Notes: generated by a model not told the origin, from the sequence alone. DNA of 64,000 bases from Pseudoalteromonas sp. CO133X (GCA_004208945.1 SGPE01000010.1:39583-103582); one strand, 5' to 3'; shown: positions 9,051 to 19,009, counted from the first letter of the stretch. Made by a program: numbers and translations.

Positions 9051-9350
9051 ATGAAATTAACTTGCCCAAACTGTAAAACTATAATAGCGACTAAAGATAT
9101 AAAAAAGGTTAACAAAAACAACCTCTTTATTGAAAATCAATGTCCCTCTTGTCAAGCATGGTTTTGCTTAAATAAAACACAGACGATTTTAAAAATCGTT
9201 GGTATTTCTTTATTGTTAATAACTAGCTTACTTAATATTTTTAATATTAAAACTGAATATAGCCTAGCTTTTTCGATCATTGGTTTTATAGGCATTTTTA
9301 TTGCACTCATCATCACTTTCTTTGGTAAATATGACGCGGTTAAAAAATAA
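9051..9350 (+). CDS. Small zinc-ribbon, two-helix membrane protein of unknown function
   Basis: About 99 residues. The N-terminus carries two Cys pairs (CPNC and CPSC, about 28 residues apart) that should form a zinc ribbon, followed by two closely spaced hydrophobic helices, so the ribbon probably sits at the membrane surface. The ATG at 9051 has AAGGA at the right distance; the in-frame ATG at 9009 would put the leader hairpin inside the gene. The next gene starts 20 bp before this one ends. The DNA is clearly more AT-rich than its neighbours. No specific family recognised. Confidence 0.65.
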   Translation: MKLTCPNCKTIIATKDIKKVNKNNLFIENQCPSCQAWFCLNKTQTILKIVGISLLLITSLLNIFNIKTEYSLAFSIIGFIGIFIALIITFFGKYDAVKK

Positions 9351-9675
9351 AAGAAAGTTAAAAGTAAAGTATGCTGATATCAGTGATACTAGAGTACTAC
9401 TGAATCAAATCGCCTTTACATTATTTTTATGGGTCACGGGAGTTACCTTAATAACTCTTGCTATAAGATTCATCTATGAAGGTTATATTTTGACTCCTAC
9501 AGATTACCGAACCGACTCTGACATTTATTTTTTCTCGACGACCCCCTTTTCATATGTCTTTAATCTCCTTTTTTACTTAGGGGGTGGCGCTTATTGTTTA
9601 GCAGCGCCCTATCTTTTTAGAAAACACTTTCCCCGCAAGAAAGACCAAAAATCAAATCACAGAAATACAAAATAA
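9331..9675 (+). CDS. Small two-helix membrane protein of unknown function
   Basis: About 114 residues with a basic N-terminus, a first membrane helix (LLNQIAFTLFLWVTGVTL region), a polar, tyrosine-rich loop, and a second helix before a very basic tail. The ATG at 9331 overlaps the end of the zinc-ribbon gene by 20 bp in another frame, so the two are probably translated together. AT-rich like its partner. Not recognised; possibly part of a two-component membrane module with the upstream protein. Confidence 0.55.
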   Translation: MTRLKNKRKLKVKYADISDTRVLLNQIAFTLFLWVTGVTLITLAIRFIYEGYILTPTDYRTDSDIYFFSTTPFSYVFNLLFYLGGGAYCLAAPYLFRKHFPRKKDQKSNHRNTK

Positions 9676-9867
9676 GTTTACTAAAACTAAACGCCATTTT
9701 AGTTGATCGCGCCCTGAAGTGACCCCCAGCATGGTTTTTTATTACCTTTTGAAATCTGGTTGGAGTGGTATAACTGAGTGATTCAGATACAATAGCCGCA
9801 ATTTTGCAGTGAGCGCTTATAGTGTTCACTGCCCTAGGTAAATCAAATACATTCAAGAGAGTTTTAG

Positions 9868-11706
9868 ATGGTACGCGCAGTACAGCTTACACTTCCCGCT
9901 TTATTCGTCACTTGCTCAGTGCTAGCAGAAGACGCAAACAATATTGAACAAATCACCGTTGAAGTCTCAGCAACCGCAAACAAGGAGCCTGTCGGCACTT
10001 TTGATGCGCCTGTATCAAATTTAGAATATGACCCCCGTGTAGATTTGCAATCGCGCAATATGGCTGAAGCACAAGCTGATGTAACCATCCGTGGTGGTAT
10101 TTTCGAAAATACCGGCTTTCGTGTTGGCAGTAGTACCTTATTCGACCCACAATCGGGTCACTACTTCGCTGAAATTCCTGTTGCGCCACAAATGCTTACT
10201 GGCCCTGCCATTTTAACAGGTGCTGATAACGCACTGTATGGCATGAACAGCTCTGTTGGTACAGTTTCATTTGGCTGGCGCCCTATCACAAGCACTGGGA
10301 GTGTTTCACTTGGCACTGGCACAAATGACTTTAACTTATTAAGCATTCATGCTGCCCACAGCCAAAAGCTTGAAAGTATGCCGGATTGGCGGTTAGGGTT
10401 TGAAGGTGAATATTCAAACTCGCAAAGTGATGGCTCAATTGATAATGGCGATCACGACTTTGAACGTGCCTCAGCGCGCATTCAACTTGCCAGTGACTCA
10501 TCACAAACTGATTTAATGTTCGGACGCCAAGAGAAATTTTTTGGTTGGCCGAACCTTTACACACCATTTAATTTTAACGAAACCGAAGAGCTTGAAACCA
10601 AGCTATTGATGCTAAACCACAAACAAATGTACGGTGAGAACAATAGTTTTGAAGTAACAGGTTATTATCGTAAACATAACGACCATTACATATTGTCTCG
10701 TGAAAACCCAGCTATGTTTGAAGCGTTTCACGAAACCACTGTTAAATCATTGGGTTTGTCGGGTCGTCATTCGCTCAATAATAGCTTTGCAGTTAACTAC
10801 TCAGGACAGTTTATTGCTGATTCAATTGAATCAACATCACTTGAAAACAACTTTACCTCACGCAATTACACTAAACTAAGTATCTTGCCTGAGTACAAGA
10901 CTGCCCTTGCATCTAATAAAGAACTTACTGTTCGTGTTGGTGCTGCATTTGATGATACTAACCGTGATAGCTCAGATACCTCTTTTATTGCCGATGCAAG
11001 CCTGAAAGTGGTTAATCAAAATGGCAGTGAACATACTTGGTATGCATCATACGCAGAAGCAACACAAGTGCCTGGTTACACCGCAATTGGCGGCAGTGAA
11101 ACGGGCGGATTATTTAGAAGTAATTACAACCTCGAGCGCGAAACGACCGATAACCTCGAGCTAGGTTTATTGATTGAAGAATCATCTTGGCGTTTAGATT
11201 CAGCTATCTTCTATCGTAAAGATAAAAACCTTACGGACTGGACTTATCGCTTTGATGCAACCTCAGCACGTTTTGCAAACCCAGTTGACATAGACACCTT
11301 AGGCGTTGAATTTCTAGCGAATAAATCGTTTGAAAGCACTGAGTTGATTGCCAGTTACACCTATTTAGAAAAATCAGAAGACTATGGCACGGCTGATATT
11401 GATGCCAGCTTTTATGCGCTTAACTACCCTGACCACCGTGTAACACTGGGTGCAGTATGGCAGCCTATGGATGTACTTGAACTGCGCATTGATAACGAAT
11501 GGCGTAAGCAACAAAGTAACCGCCTACGTAGCTCTGACGATGAAGCCTTCTTTACTCAATTAACGCTAAAATTCACGCCAGCTCAGCTTGAGAATGTATT
11601 TATCACTTTTGCTGCTGACAACATTTGGGATGAATCATTCGAAGAAGTCCCAGGTACTCCAGGCCGCGGCGAACAATACACGCTAAGCGCGACTTATACT
11701 TGGTAA
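9868..11706 (+). CDS. TonB-dependent outer-membrane receptor
   Basis: 612 residues with a signal peptide ending near VLAEDA, a short N-terminal IEQITVEVSA segment of the TonB-box kind, a plug domain (AEAQADVTIRGGIF and later LTGADNALYGMNSSVGTVSF), and a 22-strand-type barrel with alternating polar and aromatic residues that ends in a terminal aromatic (YTW). It imports a scarce ligand across the outer membrane using TonB energy. The plug is shorter and more divergent than in siderophore receptors, and the size is close to BtuB, but no cobalamin riboswitch was seen upstream, so the ligand stays open. Monocistronic. Confidence 0.85.
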   Translation: MVRAVQLTLPALFVTCSVLAEDANNIEQITVEVSATANKEPVGTFDAPVSNLEYDPRVDLQSRNMAEAQADVTIRGGIFENTGFRVGSSTLFDPQSGHYFAEIPVAPQMLTGPAILTGADNALYGMNSSVGTVSFGWRPITSTGSVSLGTGTNDFNLLSIHAAHSQKLESMPDWRLGFEGEYSNSQSDGSIDNGDHDFERASARIQLASDSSQTDLMFGRQEKFFGWPNLYTPFNFNETEELETKLLMLNHKQMYGENNSFEVTGYYRKHNDHYILSRENPAMFEAFHETTVKSLGLSGRHSLNNSFAVNYSGQFIADSIESTSLENNFTSRNYTKLSILPEYKTALASNKELTVRVGAAFDDTNRDSSDTSFIADASLKVVNQNGSEHTWYASYAEATQVPGYTAIGGSETGGLFRSNYNLERETTDNLELGLLIEESSWRLDSAIFYRKDKNLTDWTYRFDATSARFANPVDIDTLGVEFLANKSFESTELIASYTYLEKSEDYGTADIDASFYALNYPDHRVTLGAVWQPMDVLELRIDNEWRKQQSNRLRSSDDEAFFTQLTLKFTPAQLENVFITFAADNIWDESFEEVPGTPGRGEQYTLSATYTW

Positions 11707-11717
11707 CCAAAAACAAC

Positions 11718-11741
11718 AATGCCAGTCAATTGACTGGCATT
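11718..11741. terminator. Bidirectional hairpin between convergent genes
   Basis: AATGCCAGTC and GACTGGCATT form a 10-bp stem around AATT. The minus-strand side is followed by a T-rich run, so it best fits the YkgJ-type gene but can also end the receptor transcript. Confidence 0.75.
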
Positions 11742-11877
11742 CTCCTATCGCGTTACCGTCTAAGATATCTAACGAACCATAACCAAAATTATATTAAATG
11801 CCATAAATAAAACTTTGGTTATAAAAAACACAACTGATCCCACTAACCGTTAAAAAATGTTAAAGGTTTAATCTTTT

Positions 11878-12138
11878 TTAAGTCATCTGCTCAAGTTCAG
11901 TAATTAAATACAGTGCTTGTTCGTTAGTGGTGCCACACACATCAATAGTGGCAGAAAAGTCGCTACACACCTTAGGCCTTGATTCATCACCAAATAATTT
12001 ACATAGGTTATTATCGTCAAGTTGAATACAGCGCTCTCCCGCCGCTTTCCCGTTTGGCATTCCTGGTATCGGTGAGCTAATACTGGGTGCAATACAACAG
12101 GCGCCACAGCCTAATCTACATGCCATTTTATCTGTCAT
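11878..12138 (-). CDS. YkgJ-family cysteine cluster protein
   Basis: 86 residues with a metal-cluster Cys pattern: CRLGCGACC near the N-terminus, then single Cys residues in ERCIQL, NLCKLF, KVCSDF and IDVCGT. This is the spacing of the YkgJ/Fe-S-oxidoreductase-like zinc- or iron-chelating family, which has no firmly established role. The ATG is preceded by AAGGGG. It converges with the TonB receptor gene and is divergent from the RND pump genes. Confidence 0.85.
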   Translation of the reverse strand: MTDKMACRLGCGACCIAPSISSPIPGMPNGKAAGERCIQLDDNNLCKLFGDESRPKVCSDFSATIDVCGTTNEQALYLITELEQMT

Positions 12139-12283
12139 TGAGTACCCCTTTTAGAACCTTTGTAGCGTCTTTGTAATATGTGCAATGCTTTGTTACATCT
12201 TCAAACGCCTTGTAAACACTTTATTGCGTATGCTTAGCCTATCAAGTTTATTTTAATTACCGTCAACCGTGAGGGACTATCCC

Positions 12284-13456
12284 GTGGCTAGTAAAAAACA
12301 AATCATTCTTCCTATCGCCGTATTAGTCGGTGGCCTAGGAATGGCTTTTGCGTTTGCTTCAATGAAACAAGCGCCGGTCGAAAAACCAGAACAAGACAAC
12401 CGTCCGCTTGTATCAATAAAACCATTGAACTTTGATGCTATTACGCTCGATGTAAAATCACATGGAATCGTGAAGCCAAAAAACCACACGGAGTTAGTCG
12501 CACAAGTCAGTGGCCAAGTTGTGTCACTGTCTGAGCAATTTGTACAAGGTGGATTTGTTAAGCAAGGCGACATTCTAGCACGTATTGATCCAAATGATTA
12601 CGAAGCAGCACTAATCGAAGCAGAAGCAGGCCTTGCTCAAGCCAGTTCGGCTCTTGAAATTGAACGTGCGCAGGTATCTGTAGCGCAAGCTGAATGGGAT
12701 CGCATCAAAGGTGACTCAAACCAAGTTATTCCGTCAAAGTTATATTTACGCAAACCTCAGCTTGCTGAAAAATTAGCAAGCTACCGCGCTGCACAAGCGA
12801 GTGTAAAACGTGCAAAACGTAATTTAGAGCGCACTTACATTAAAGCACCTTATGATGCCATTATCGACGAGCGATTAATTAGCTTAGGCAGTGTGGTAAA
12901 CCCTGGCAGTCGCTTTGGTAGCTTAAGCTCAACCTCTATAGCAGAGGTTCGTCTTCCAGTTGCTGATAAAGACTTGCAATACCTAAACAACCAGGGCATT
13001 GGTGCAAATGTGTCAATCAGTGCTGAATTTGCAGGTAAACAAACAACATGGCAAGCAACTATTGTTCGCAGCGAAGGCGTTGTTGACCAACGTAGCCGTA
13101 TGAACTACTTGGTTGCTCAAGTCGCAACGCCTTATGAGCAAAAACAACCTTTACGCTTTGGCTCATATATTAATGCGACGATTGAAGGCCGTGCCCTCGA
13201 TAATGCTATTATCGTACCGCACCACTTAGTTAAAGATAAAAAAGTCGCTGTATTACAAGATGGCGAAACACTGACATTCAAAACGCTGAATATCGTGCGT
13301 GAGCAAAATGGCATGGTGATCGCTGATAATGGCTTGGCTAATGGTGAAAAGTTAATTACCTCTGCACTTGAGTATCCCACAGAAGGTATGGCTGTAAAAC
13401 TCGATAACGCTGAATTGAGTGTACCTACAACACAATTAGCACTGAAAGAGGAATAA
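12284..13456 (+). CDS. RND efflux periplasmic adaptor (membrane fusion protein)
   Basis: Periplasmic adaptor that links an RND pump to an outer-membrane channel. After an uncleaved N-terminal membrane anchor come a lipoyl/biotinyl-like half (HTELVAQVSGQVVSLSEQF), a helical hairpin rich in Ala, Gln and Glu, the second lipoyl half (TYIKAPYDAIIDERL) and a beta-barrel. I prefer the GTG at 12284, which has GAGGG 8 nt upstream; the GTG at 12269 would swallow that site. Four bases separate it from the pump gene. No outer-membrane factor gene follows, so the pump must borrow one such as TolC. Confidence 0.9.
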   Translation: MASKKQIILPIAVLVGGLGMAFAFASMKQAPVEKPEQDNRPLVSIKPLNFDAITLDVKSHGIVKPKNHTELVAQVSGQVVSLSEQFVQGGFVKQGDILARIDPNDYEAALIEAEAGLAQASSALEIERAQVSVAQAEWDRIKGDSNQVIPSKLYLRKPQLAEKLASYRAAQASVKRAKRNLERTYIKAPYDAIIDERLISLGSVVNPGSRFGSLSSTSIAEVRLPVADKDLQYLNNQGIGANVSISAEFAGKQTTWQATIVRSEGVVDQRSRMNYLVAQVATPYEQKQPLRFGSYINATIEGRALDNAIIVPHHLVKDKKVAVLQDGETLTFKTLNIVREQNGMVIADNGLANGEKLITSALEYPTEGMAVKLDNAELSVPTTQLALKEE

Positions 13457-13460
13457 GGCC

Positions 13461-16400
13461 ATGACCACACATAGAGAAAAAGGCCTGATAGCGTGGTTTG
13501 CTCGTAACCCTGTTGCGGCAAACTTGCTGATGATTTTCATCTTAGTGGGCGGCTTGCTTACTGCAATGTCAGTTCGAAAACAAATGTTTCCACAATTCGA
13601 AAGTAATTGGATCAGCATTCAAGCAATTTACCCAGGTGCTGCGCCACAAGAGGTTGAAGAAGGTATTACCATTAAGGTCGAGGAGTCTTTAGAAGGGCTC
13701 GAAGGTATAAAGCGTTTAATCACTTATTCAAATCGTGGCTTTTCACAAGCATGGGTCGAAATAGAAGAAAAATACGACCCGCAAGAAGTACTCGATGAAA
13801 TCAAGATGCAAGTGGATTCAATAAACACCTTCCCTGCCGAGATGGAACGCCCTATTGTTCGCCGCGACAAGTTTGAACAAGAAGTGATGATCCTTGCGCT
13901 ATATGGCGATATGAGCAACTACCAACTCAAAGAACTTGGTAACGACATAAAAGACGAGCTACAAGCTTTACCGCAAATCAACTTGGTCAACTTTTATAGT
14001 GGTTTGAACTACGAAATTGGCATTGAAATTAGCCCAGATAAACTGCGTGAATATGGTTTAACTTTCCGTGATATCGCAACCGCAGTGCGTAGTTTTTCAG
14101 CGAATATGTCCGCAGGTCAAATTCGCTCTGAAAATGGTTATATTTCGATGCGAGTTGAAAACCAAGCATATCGTGGTAAAGAGTTCGAAAACCTTCCTTT
14201 ATTACACCTTCCAGATGGCGCGCAAGTATTACTGGGCGACGTAGCAACGATTAATGATGGCTTTGAAGAAGGCTTACAATACTCTAAATACAATGGCAAA
14301 AACTCACTGACATTCGAAGTCAATGCATCAAAAGATCAAGATATAACCAAAGTTGCCGCTGTTCTTAAAAAATACCTAGCAGATAAAGCCCCACAATTAC
14401 CTGCAGGTGTAAAACTATCGCCTATTGTAGATTTAACTTACTACCTTGAAGGTCGTCTAAACATGATGATCGACAACATGGTTTGGGGTGGTATTTTAGT
14501 TATGGTAGTACTTGCCCTATTCTTACCATTACGCTTAGCATTTTGGGTCATGATGGGCCTGCCTGTTTCATTCCTTGGTGCATTTTTAATGATGCCTTTG
14601 GGCTTTTTAGATATCACCATCAACTTAGCCTCTTTATTTGCATTCATACTGGTGCTGGGGATTGTGGTTGATGATGCCATTGTAGTCGGTGAATCGGCCA
14701 GTGCTGAAATTGAAAAACACGGCCACAGCCTTGATAACGTAGTACGCGGCGTAAAACGCGTTGCCATTCCTGCCACCTTTGGTGTGCTAACCACAATTGC
14801 AGCCTTCTTACCACAAACGCTGGCATCTGGCCCAGGCTCAGCCTTCTCTAAAGCTATTGGTGGTGTGATTATCCTTTGCTTAATCTTCTCTTTGATTGAA
14901 TCAAAACTGATCCTGCCTGCTCACTTAGCAGCAATGAAAAATAAACCAGCGAATCCCAAAAATCCGTTACATCGCTTACGCTTAGGAATGGATAATGGCT
15001 TAAAAAGTTTTATTGATAATTACTACACACCATTTATTGGTCACTGCATACACTACCGTTATACCGTGATCGTAGGCTTTATATGTGTATTGATTGTCAG
15101 CGGCGGCATGTTTGCAGGTGGATTAGTAAAATTTGTGGCAAACCCTAAGATCCCACATGATTTTCCACGAATTTCTATAGAAATGAACCTGTCATCTTCT
15201 GAACAAGCTACACTCGAAACAGCTCAAACTATTGAAAAACTAATTTTAGATGTCGATAAGCAACTTGAAGAGCAATATGGACAAGCGATGATCCGCGACT
15301 TATCGGTTAGCCTGCGCGGCCGAACAAGTGCACGCATTATGGCGATTTTAGTTGAACCAGACTTACGCCCTATTGATACCTTCCAATTAAGTGCAATGTG
15401 GCGTGAGCAAATGCCACCACTGCCTGGCGTGAAAACACTAAACATTGAAGACAGTATCATGAATGGCGGTCGTGATGATGGCGATGTTAGCTTCCGCTTA
15501 GAAGGTAAAGACATCAATAAGCTCAAAGAAGTGGCCGCTAAACTAAAAGAAAAGCTTAATGGTATGCAAGGTGTGGGTGATGTTAATGACTCACTGCAAT
15601 CAGCAACCGATGAAGTACAACTTGAGCTTAAACCGCTTGCTTACAGCCTTGGTTTAACGTTATCAGACGTTGCATCACAAGTCAGCTTTAGCTACTACGG
15701 TCTTGAAGCACAACGTATCTTACGTGACGGTGAAGAGATTAAAGTGATGATCCGCTACCCTCGTGAATCTCGTAACGCGGTAAGTGACATCACAGATGCA
15801 CGGATCATTACACCAACTGGTGTAGAAGTTCCCCTTGCAGAGGTCGCAAAAGTAAATATTGTTGATGGTGTAAACCGTATTCGTCGTGAAAATGCAAAAC
15901 GTACTGTAAACGTTTGGGCTGCGGTTAACACAGACCAAGCAGAACCATTTGCCATTGCGAAAGAAATTCGCGATGAATACTTACCTAGCCTACTGAAAAG
16001 CTACCCTGGAGTTGAAAGTAATGTAGCCGGTCGCATTCAAGAAGAAATGGACAGCGTTGCAGAGCAAATACGTGATTTTGCTTTATCTATGCTGATTATC
16101 TTTGCATTGTTAGCCATTCCACTGCGTTCATATTCACAGCCGTTCATTATTATGTCGGTTATTCCATTTGGTGTGATAGGTGCCATGTTCGGTCATATGA
16201 TTTTAGGTATGACCATGAGTAGCCTATCGGTATTCGGTATCATCGCTGTTGCTGGTGTGGTAGTGAATGACTCGCTGGTTATGGTTGATTTTGTTAATAA
16301 AGCGCGCGCCGAAGGAGTTGCGATTAAAGATGCTGTCATGCAAGCAGGTGCTCGTCGTTTTAGAGCAATACTACTTACTTCAATTACCACATTTATCGGT

Positions 16401-16613
16401 GTCTTACCGATTATAATGGAAACAAGCTTACAAGCGAAAATTGTCATTCCTATGGCGGTTTCACTTGCTTTTGGTGTGCTGTTCGCCACGGTGATCACAC
16501 TTATCTTAATTCCATGTCAGTACGTAGCACTAGAAGACTTTAAGCGCTTAATTAGCAAGCTAAAAGGTAAAAAGGCTGCACCTGAAGCTGAGTTACATAC
16601 AAGCAGTCACTAA
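13461..16613 (+). CDS. RND-family efflux transporter permease
   Basis: 1050-residue inner-membrane pump of the AcrB/MexB superfamily, driven by protons, that exports drugs, bile-type compounds or other amphiphiles. Visible are the N-terminal helix (FARNPVAANLLMIF), a first periplasmic porter domain, the helix 2-6 block with the proton-relay GIVVDDAIVVGESA motif, a second porter domain, and the last helix block (IIAVAGVVVNDSLVMVDFVN). It lacks the FFxxFN-type start of classical HAE1 pumps and resembles the VmeX-like/MexK-like environmental RND group; substrate unknown. It forms an operon with the adaptor 4 bases upstream and a terminator follows. Confidence 0.92.
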   Translation: MTTHREKGLIAWFARNPVAANLLMIFILVGGLLTAMSVRKQMFPQFESNWISIQAIYPGAAPQEVEEGITIKVEESLEGLEGIKRLITYSNRGFSQAWVEIEEKYDPQEVLDEIKMQVDSINTFPAEMERPIVRRDKFEQEVMILALYGDMSNYQLKELGNDIKDELQALPQINLVNFYSGLNYEIGIEISPDKLREYGLTFRDIATAVRSFSANMSAGQIRSENGYISMRVENQAYRGKEFENLPLLHLPDGAQVLLGDVATINDGFEEGLQYSKYNGKNSLTFEVNASKDQDITKVAAVLKKYLADKAPQLPAGVKLSPIVDLTYYLEGRLNMMIDNMVWGGILVMVVLALFLPLRLAFWVMMGLPVSFLGAFLMMPLGFLDITINLASLFAFILVLGIVVDDAIVVGESASAEIEKHGHSLDNVVRGVKRVAIPATFGVLTTIAAFLPQTLASGPGSAFSKAIGGVIILCLIFSLIESKLILPAHLAAMKNKPANPKNPLHRLRLGMDNGLKSFIDNYYTPFIGHCIHYRYTVIVGFICVLIVSGGMFAGGLVKFVANPKIPHDFPRISIEMNLSSSEQATLETAQTIEKLILDVDKQLEEQYGQAMIRDLSVSLRGRTSARIMAILVEPDLRPIDTFQLSAMWREQMPPLPGVKTLNIEDSIMNGGRDDGDVSFRLEGKDINKLKEVAAKLKEKLNGMQGVGDVNDSLQSATDEVQLELKPLAYSLGLTLSDVASQVSFSYYGLEAQRILRDGEEIKVMIRYPRESRNAVSDITDARIITPTGVEVPLAEVAKVNIVDGVNRIRRENAKRTVNVWAAVNTDQAEPFAIAKEIRDEYLPSLLKSYPGVESNVAGRIQEEMDSVAEQIRDFALSMLIIFALLAIPLRSYSQPFIIMSVIPFGVIGAMFGHMILGMTMSSLSVFGIIAVAGVVVNDSLVMVDFVNKARAEGVAIKDAVMQAGARRFRAILLTSITTFIGVLPIIMETSLQAKIVIPMAVSLAFGVLFATVITLILIPCQYVALEDFKRLISKLKGKKAAPEAELHTSSH

Positions 16614-16631
16614 TCTTTCTCATCCCAACCT

Positions 16632-16664
16632 AAAACGCTTGGTAAGTTTCTTGCCAAGCGTTTT
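16632..16664 (+). terminator. Terminator of the RND pump operon
   Basis: AAAACGCTTGG and CCAAGCGTTTT form an 11-bp stem with an 11-nt loop, ending in a T run. Confidence 0.85.
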
Positions 16665-16819
16665 GTCATATAAAGAGAAATAAATGCGACATAGCACCAA
16701 AACTCAGGTACGGTATAAAAGTTAATCAATCGTATAGTAAAAAACACTTTCAATAGATGAAAAACAAGGAGTTAAACCTAAAAAATAAAATAGAACAATA
16801 ATCACAACAAGGGAAAAAA

Positions 16820-18262
16820 ATGAAAACATTAGAGAACTATTTAAAGCCATTAATGCTGGTATCTGTATTGCTCTTTGCAAACCTTGCTTTTAGTAAAGAA
16901 AAAGCACAGCAAATGGCTGACTTTATTCAAGAGTTTCATAATTATAAACAGTTTAATGGTAACGTCTTAGTTGCTAAAGAAGGCAAAATACTTTTTGAAA
17001 AAAGTTATGGTTATGCCAACTTCGAATGGGATATAAAACATAGCAAAAATAGTAAGTTTAGGATTGGCTCAATTACAAAGCAATTCACAGCGATGCTAAT
17101 TCTACAACTAGCTCAACAAGGCAAACTCAAGCTTGACGAACCATTAGCAACCTACCTACCCGATTATAGGCAAGATTCCGCGAAGAAAATAACTATTCGC
17201 CAAATACTTAACCATACATCAGGTCTTGGTAATTACACACAAACAAAAGACTTTGGCGAGAAATACAGCAGAAACCCATATAGCGTTGATCAGTTTATCC
17301 GCCTGTTATGTAGTGATGATTTATTATTTGAGCCTGGCACACAATTTCGCTATAGCAACTCAGGCTATTTTATTTTAGGGGCAGTAATCGAAAAAATAAC
17401 AGGAAAACGCTACCAAGATGTCTTGCAGGAAAATATTCTAACACCACTTAAAATGGCTAATACAGGCTACGATTCTCACAGTAAAATAATAAAGTACCGT
17501 GCATCGGGTTATGCTAATAACCTAGCAGGTTATAGCAACACTGACTATCTAGATATGTCCATTCCTTATGCTGCAGGTGCAATGTACTCAACCGCACGTG
17601 ATTTATTAAAATGGGATCAAGCTCTTTACTCTAACCAACTGTTGACTGCTGAATATAAAAAGCAAATGTACCAAGTATCTAACCAACGAGATTATGCGCT
17701 CGGCTGGGAGGTTAAAAAGTTAGATAAAGATCAATATGGTAAAGCTTTGACTCAAATACAGCATGGCGGTGGTATTAATGGCTTTAATGCATTCATTAGC
17801 CGAGTTATTGAAGATAAACTCCTAATCGTTATTTTAAATAACACAGGTGGTGCACCATTAACCTCCATGACTAATGGGCTTCTCAATATTTATTACGAAA
17901 AGCCTTATGAAGCGGCTACTGAGCATGCTGATAGCATACTATACAAAGCACTTAAGGTTGGCGGTATTGCTGCACTAAAAGAAAAATATGCAGAGCTCGT
18001 CACTCATCATAAAACGCCTCGTGAACGAACGATTAATTACTTTGGCTATGAATTAATGCAAATGAATAAATTAAATGCAGCGGTGGCAGTATTTGAACTC
18101 AATAGTCAGCATTATCCCGACTCTGCCAATACCCATGACAGCCTAGGTGAAGCCTATTTAGCAGTTGGGGAAAAGCAAAAAGCGCTCATCAGTTATAAAA
18201 GAGCCCTTGAGTTAGATCCTGAAAGTGAAAGTGCAAAAAACGCTATTAAGCAACTTCAATAA
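16820..18262 (+). CDS. Secreted beta-lactamase-fold serine hydrolase with C-terminal TPR
   Basis: 480 residues. An N-terminal signal peptide (cleavage near AFSKE) is followed by a class C beta-lactamase/DD-peptidase-like domain with all three catalytic elements: SITK (Ser84, Lys87), YSN (residues 178-180) and the HGG box in a QHGGGINGF stretch. After the hydrolase domain the C-terminal 100 residues contain at least one clear TPR (THDSLGEAYLAVGEKQKAL). Members of this family are esterases, peptidases or D-amino-acid hydrolases; a true beta-lactamase role is not implied. The ATG at 16820 has AAGGGA upstream. Monocistronic. Confidence 0.88.
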   Translation: MKTLENYLKPLMLVSVLLFANLAFSKEKAQQMADFIQEFHNYKQFNGNVLVAKEGKILFEKSYGYANFEWDIKHSKNSKFRIGSITKQFTAMLILQLAQQGKLKLDEPLATYLPDYRQDSAKKITIRQILNHTSGLGNYTQTKDFGEKYSRNPYSVDQFIRLLCSDDLLFEPGTQFRYSNSGYFILGAVIEKITGKRYQDVLQENILTPLKMANTGYDSHSKIIKYRASGYANNLAGYSNTDYLDMSIPYAAGAMYSTARDLLKWDQALYSNQLLTAEYKKQMYQVSNQRDYALGWEVKKLDKDQYGKALTQIQHGGGINGFNAFISRVIEDKLLIVILNNTGGAPLTSMTNGLLNIYYEKPYEAATEHADSILYKALKVGGIAALKEKYAELVTHHKTPRERTINYFGYELMQMNKLNAAVAVFELNSQHYPDSANTHDSLGEAYLAVGEKQKALISYKRALELDPESESAKNAIKQLQ

Positions 18263-18266
18263 AGAC

Positions 18267-18291
18267 GAAGCCACCGAAGGTGGCTTCTTTT
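18267..18291. terminator. Bidirectional terminator between serine hydrolase and ribB
   Basis: GAAGCCACC and GGTGGCTTC pair around GAA, with TTTT on the plus side and a weaker T-rich run on the minus side. Confidence 0.85.
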
Positions 18292-18295
18292 AATT

Positions 18296-18955
18296 TTAGC
18301 ACGCCTGTTTTTGATTAAGCTCGATATAGGCTACCAAGTCTTCAATCGAGACGACAGGCATAGCATGCGCAGTGGCAAACGTGCTTACCTCTGGTAAGCG
18401 AGCCATTGAGCCATCTGGGTTTGTTAATTCACAAATAACTCCAAAAGGCGCTAATCCCGCTAACTGCATTAAATCAACTGACGCTTCAGTATGACCTCTA
18501 CGAACAAGCACCCCGCCTGTTTGCGCACGTAAACCAAACACATGGCCTGGGCGAGATAAATCTTCTGGTTTTGCTTTTTCTGCTGTGGCTGCTTTAATTG
18601 TGGTGACGCGATCAGCCGCTGAAACGCCTGTTGTTACACCCGTTTTAGCTTCAATAGTGACAGTATACGCAGTTTTGTTCTGACTGGTGTTATGCTCAAC
18701 CATTTGCGGTAAGTCGAGTTGTTTAACACGCTCATCGCCCATACAAAGACACACAATACCGCTGCCTTCACGGATCATCATGGCCATTTGTTCGGTTGTT
18801 AGGTGCTGTGCTGAATACACAAAATCACCTTCGTTTTCACGGTTTTCGTCATCTACCACAAGCACGCCCTCACCTTGCTGCAATGCAGCAATAGCACGTT
18901 CAACGCGTTCAAGTGGTTCGCCAAACTGGCTTAGTAAAGAAGACTGAATCATCAT
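18296..18955 (-). CDS. ribB: 3,4-dihydroxy-2-butanone 4-phosphate synthase
   Basis: Converts ribulose 5-phosphate to the four-carbon precursor of riboflavin plus formate. The 219-residue protein carries the family's acidic active-site loop ([13 protein letters not shown]), the GRxR-like substrate loops ([12 protein letters not shown]) and the [10 protein letters not shown] motif. It is the single-domain form, without a GTP cyclohydrolase II part. The ATG pair at 18955 has only a weak Shine-Dalgarno. The long leader holds an FMN riboswitch and an attenuator, so expression should fall when FMN is plentiful. Confidence 0.95.
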   Translation of the reverse strand: MMIQSSLLSQFGEPLERVERAIAALQQGEGVLVVDDENRENEGDFVYSAQHLTTEQMAMMIREGSGIVCLCMGDERVKQLDLPQMVEHNTSQNKTAYTVTIEAKTGVTTGVSAADRVTTIKAATAEKAKPEDLSRPGHVFGLRAQTGGVLVRRGHTEASVDLMQLAGLAPFGVICELTNPDGSMARLPEVSTFATAHAMPVVSIEDLVAYIELNQKQAC

Positions 18956-19009
18956 TTTTAATACCTATTAAATTAAATATGAAAAGATTCAGGACATTGA
19001 AAGGCACAG

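Noticed and set aside
9676-9867. Possible cobalamin riboswitch upstream of the TonB receptor
   Set aside because: No B12-box-like sequence or supporting hairpins were found on the plus strand.
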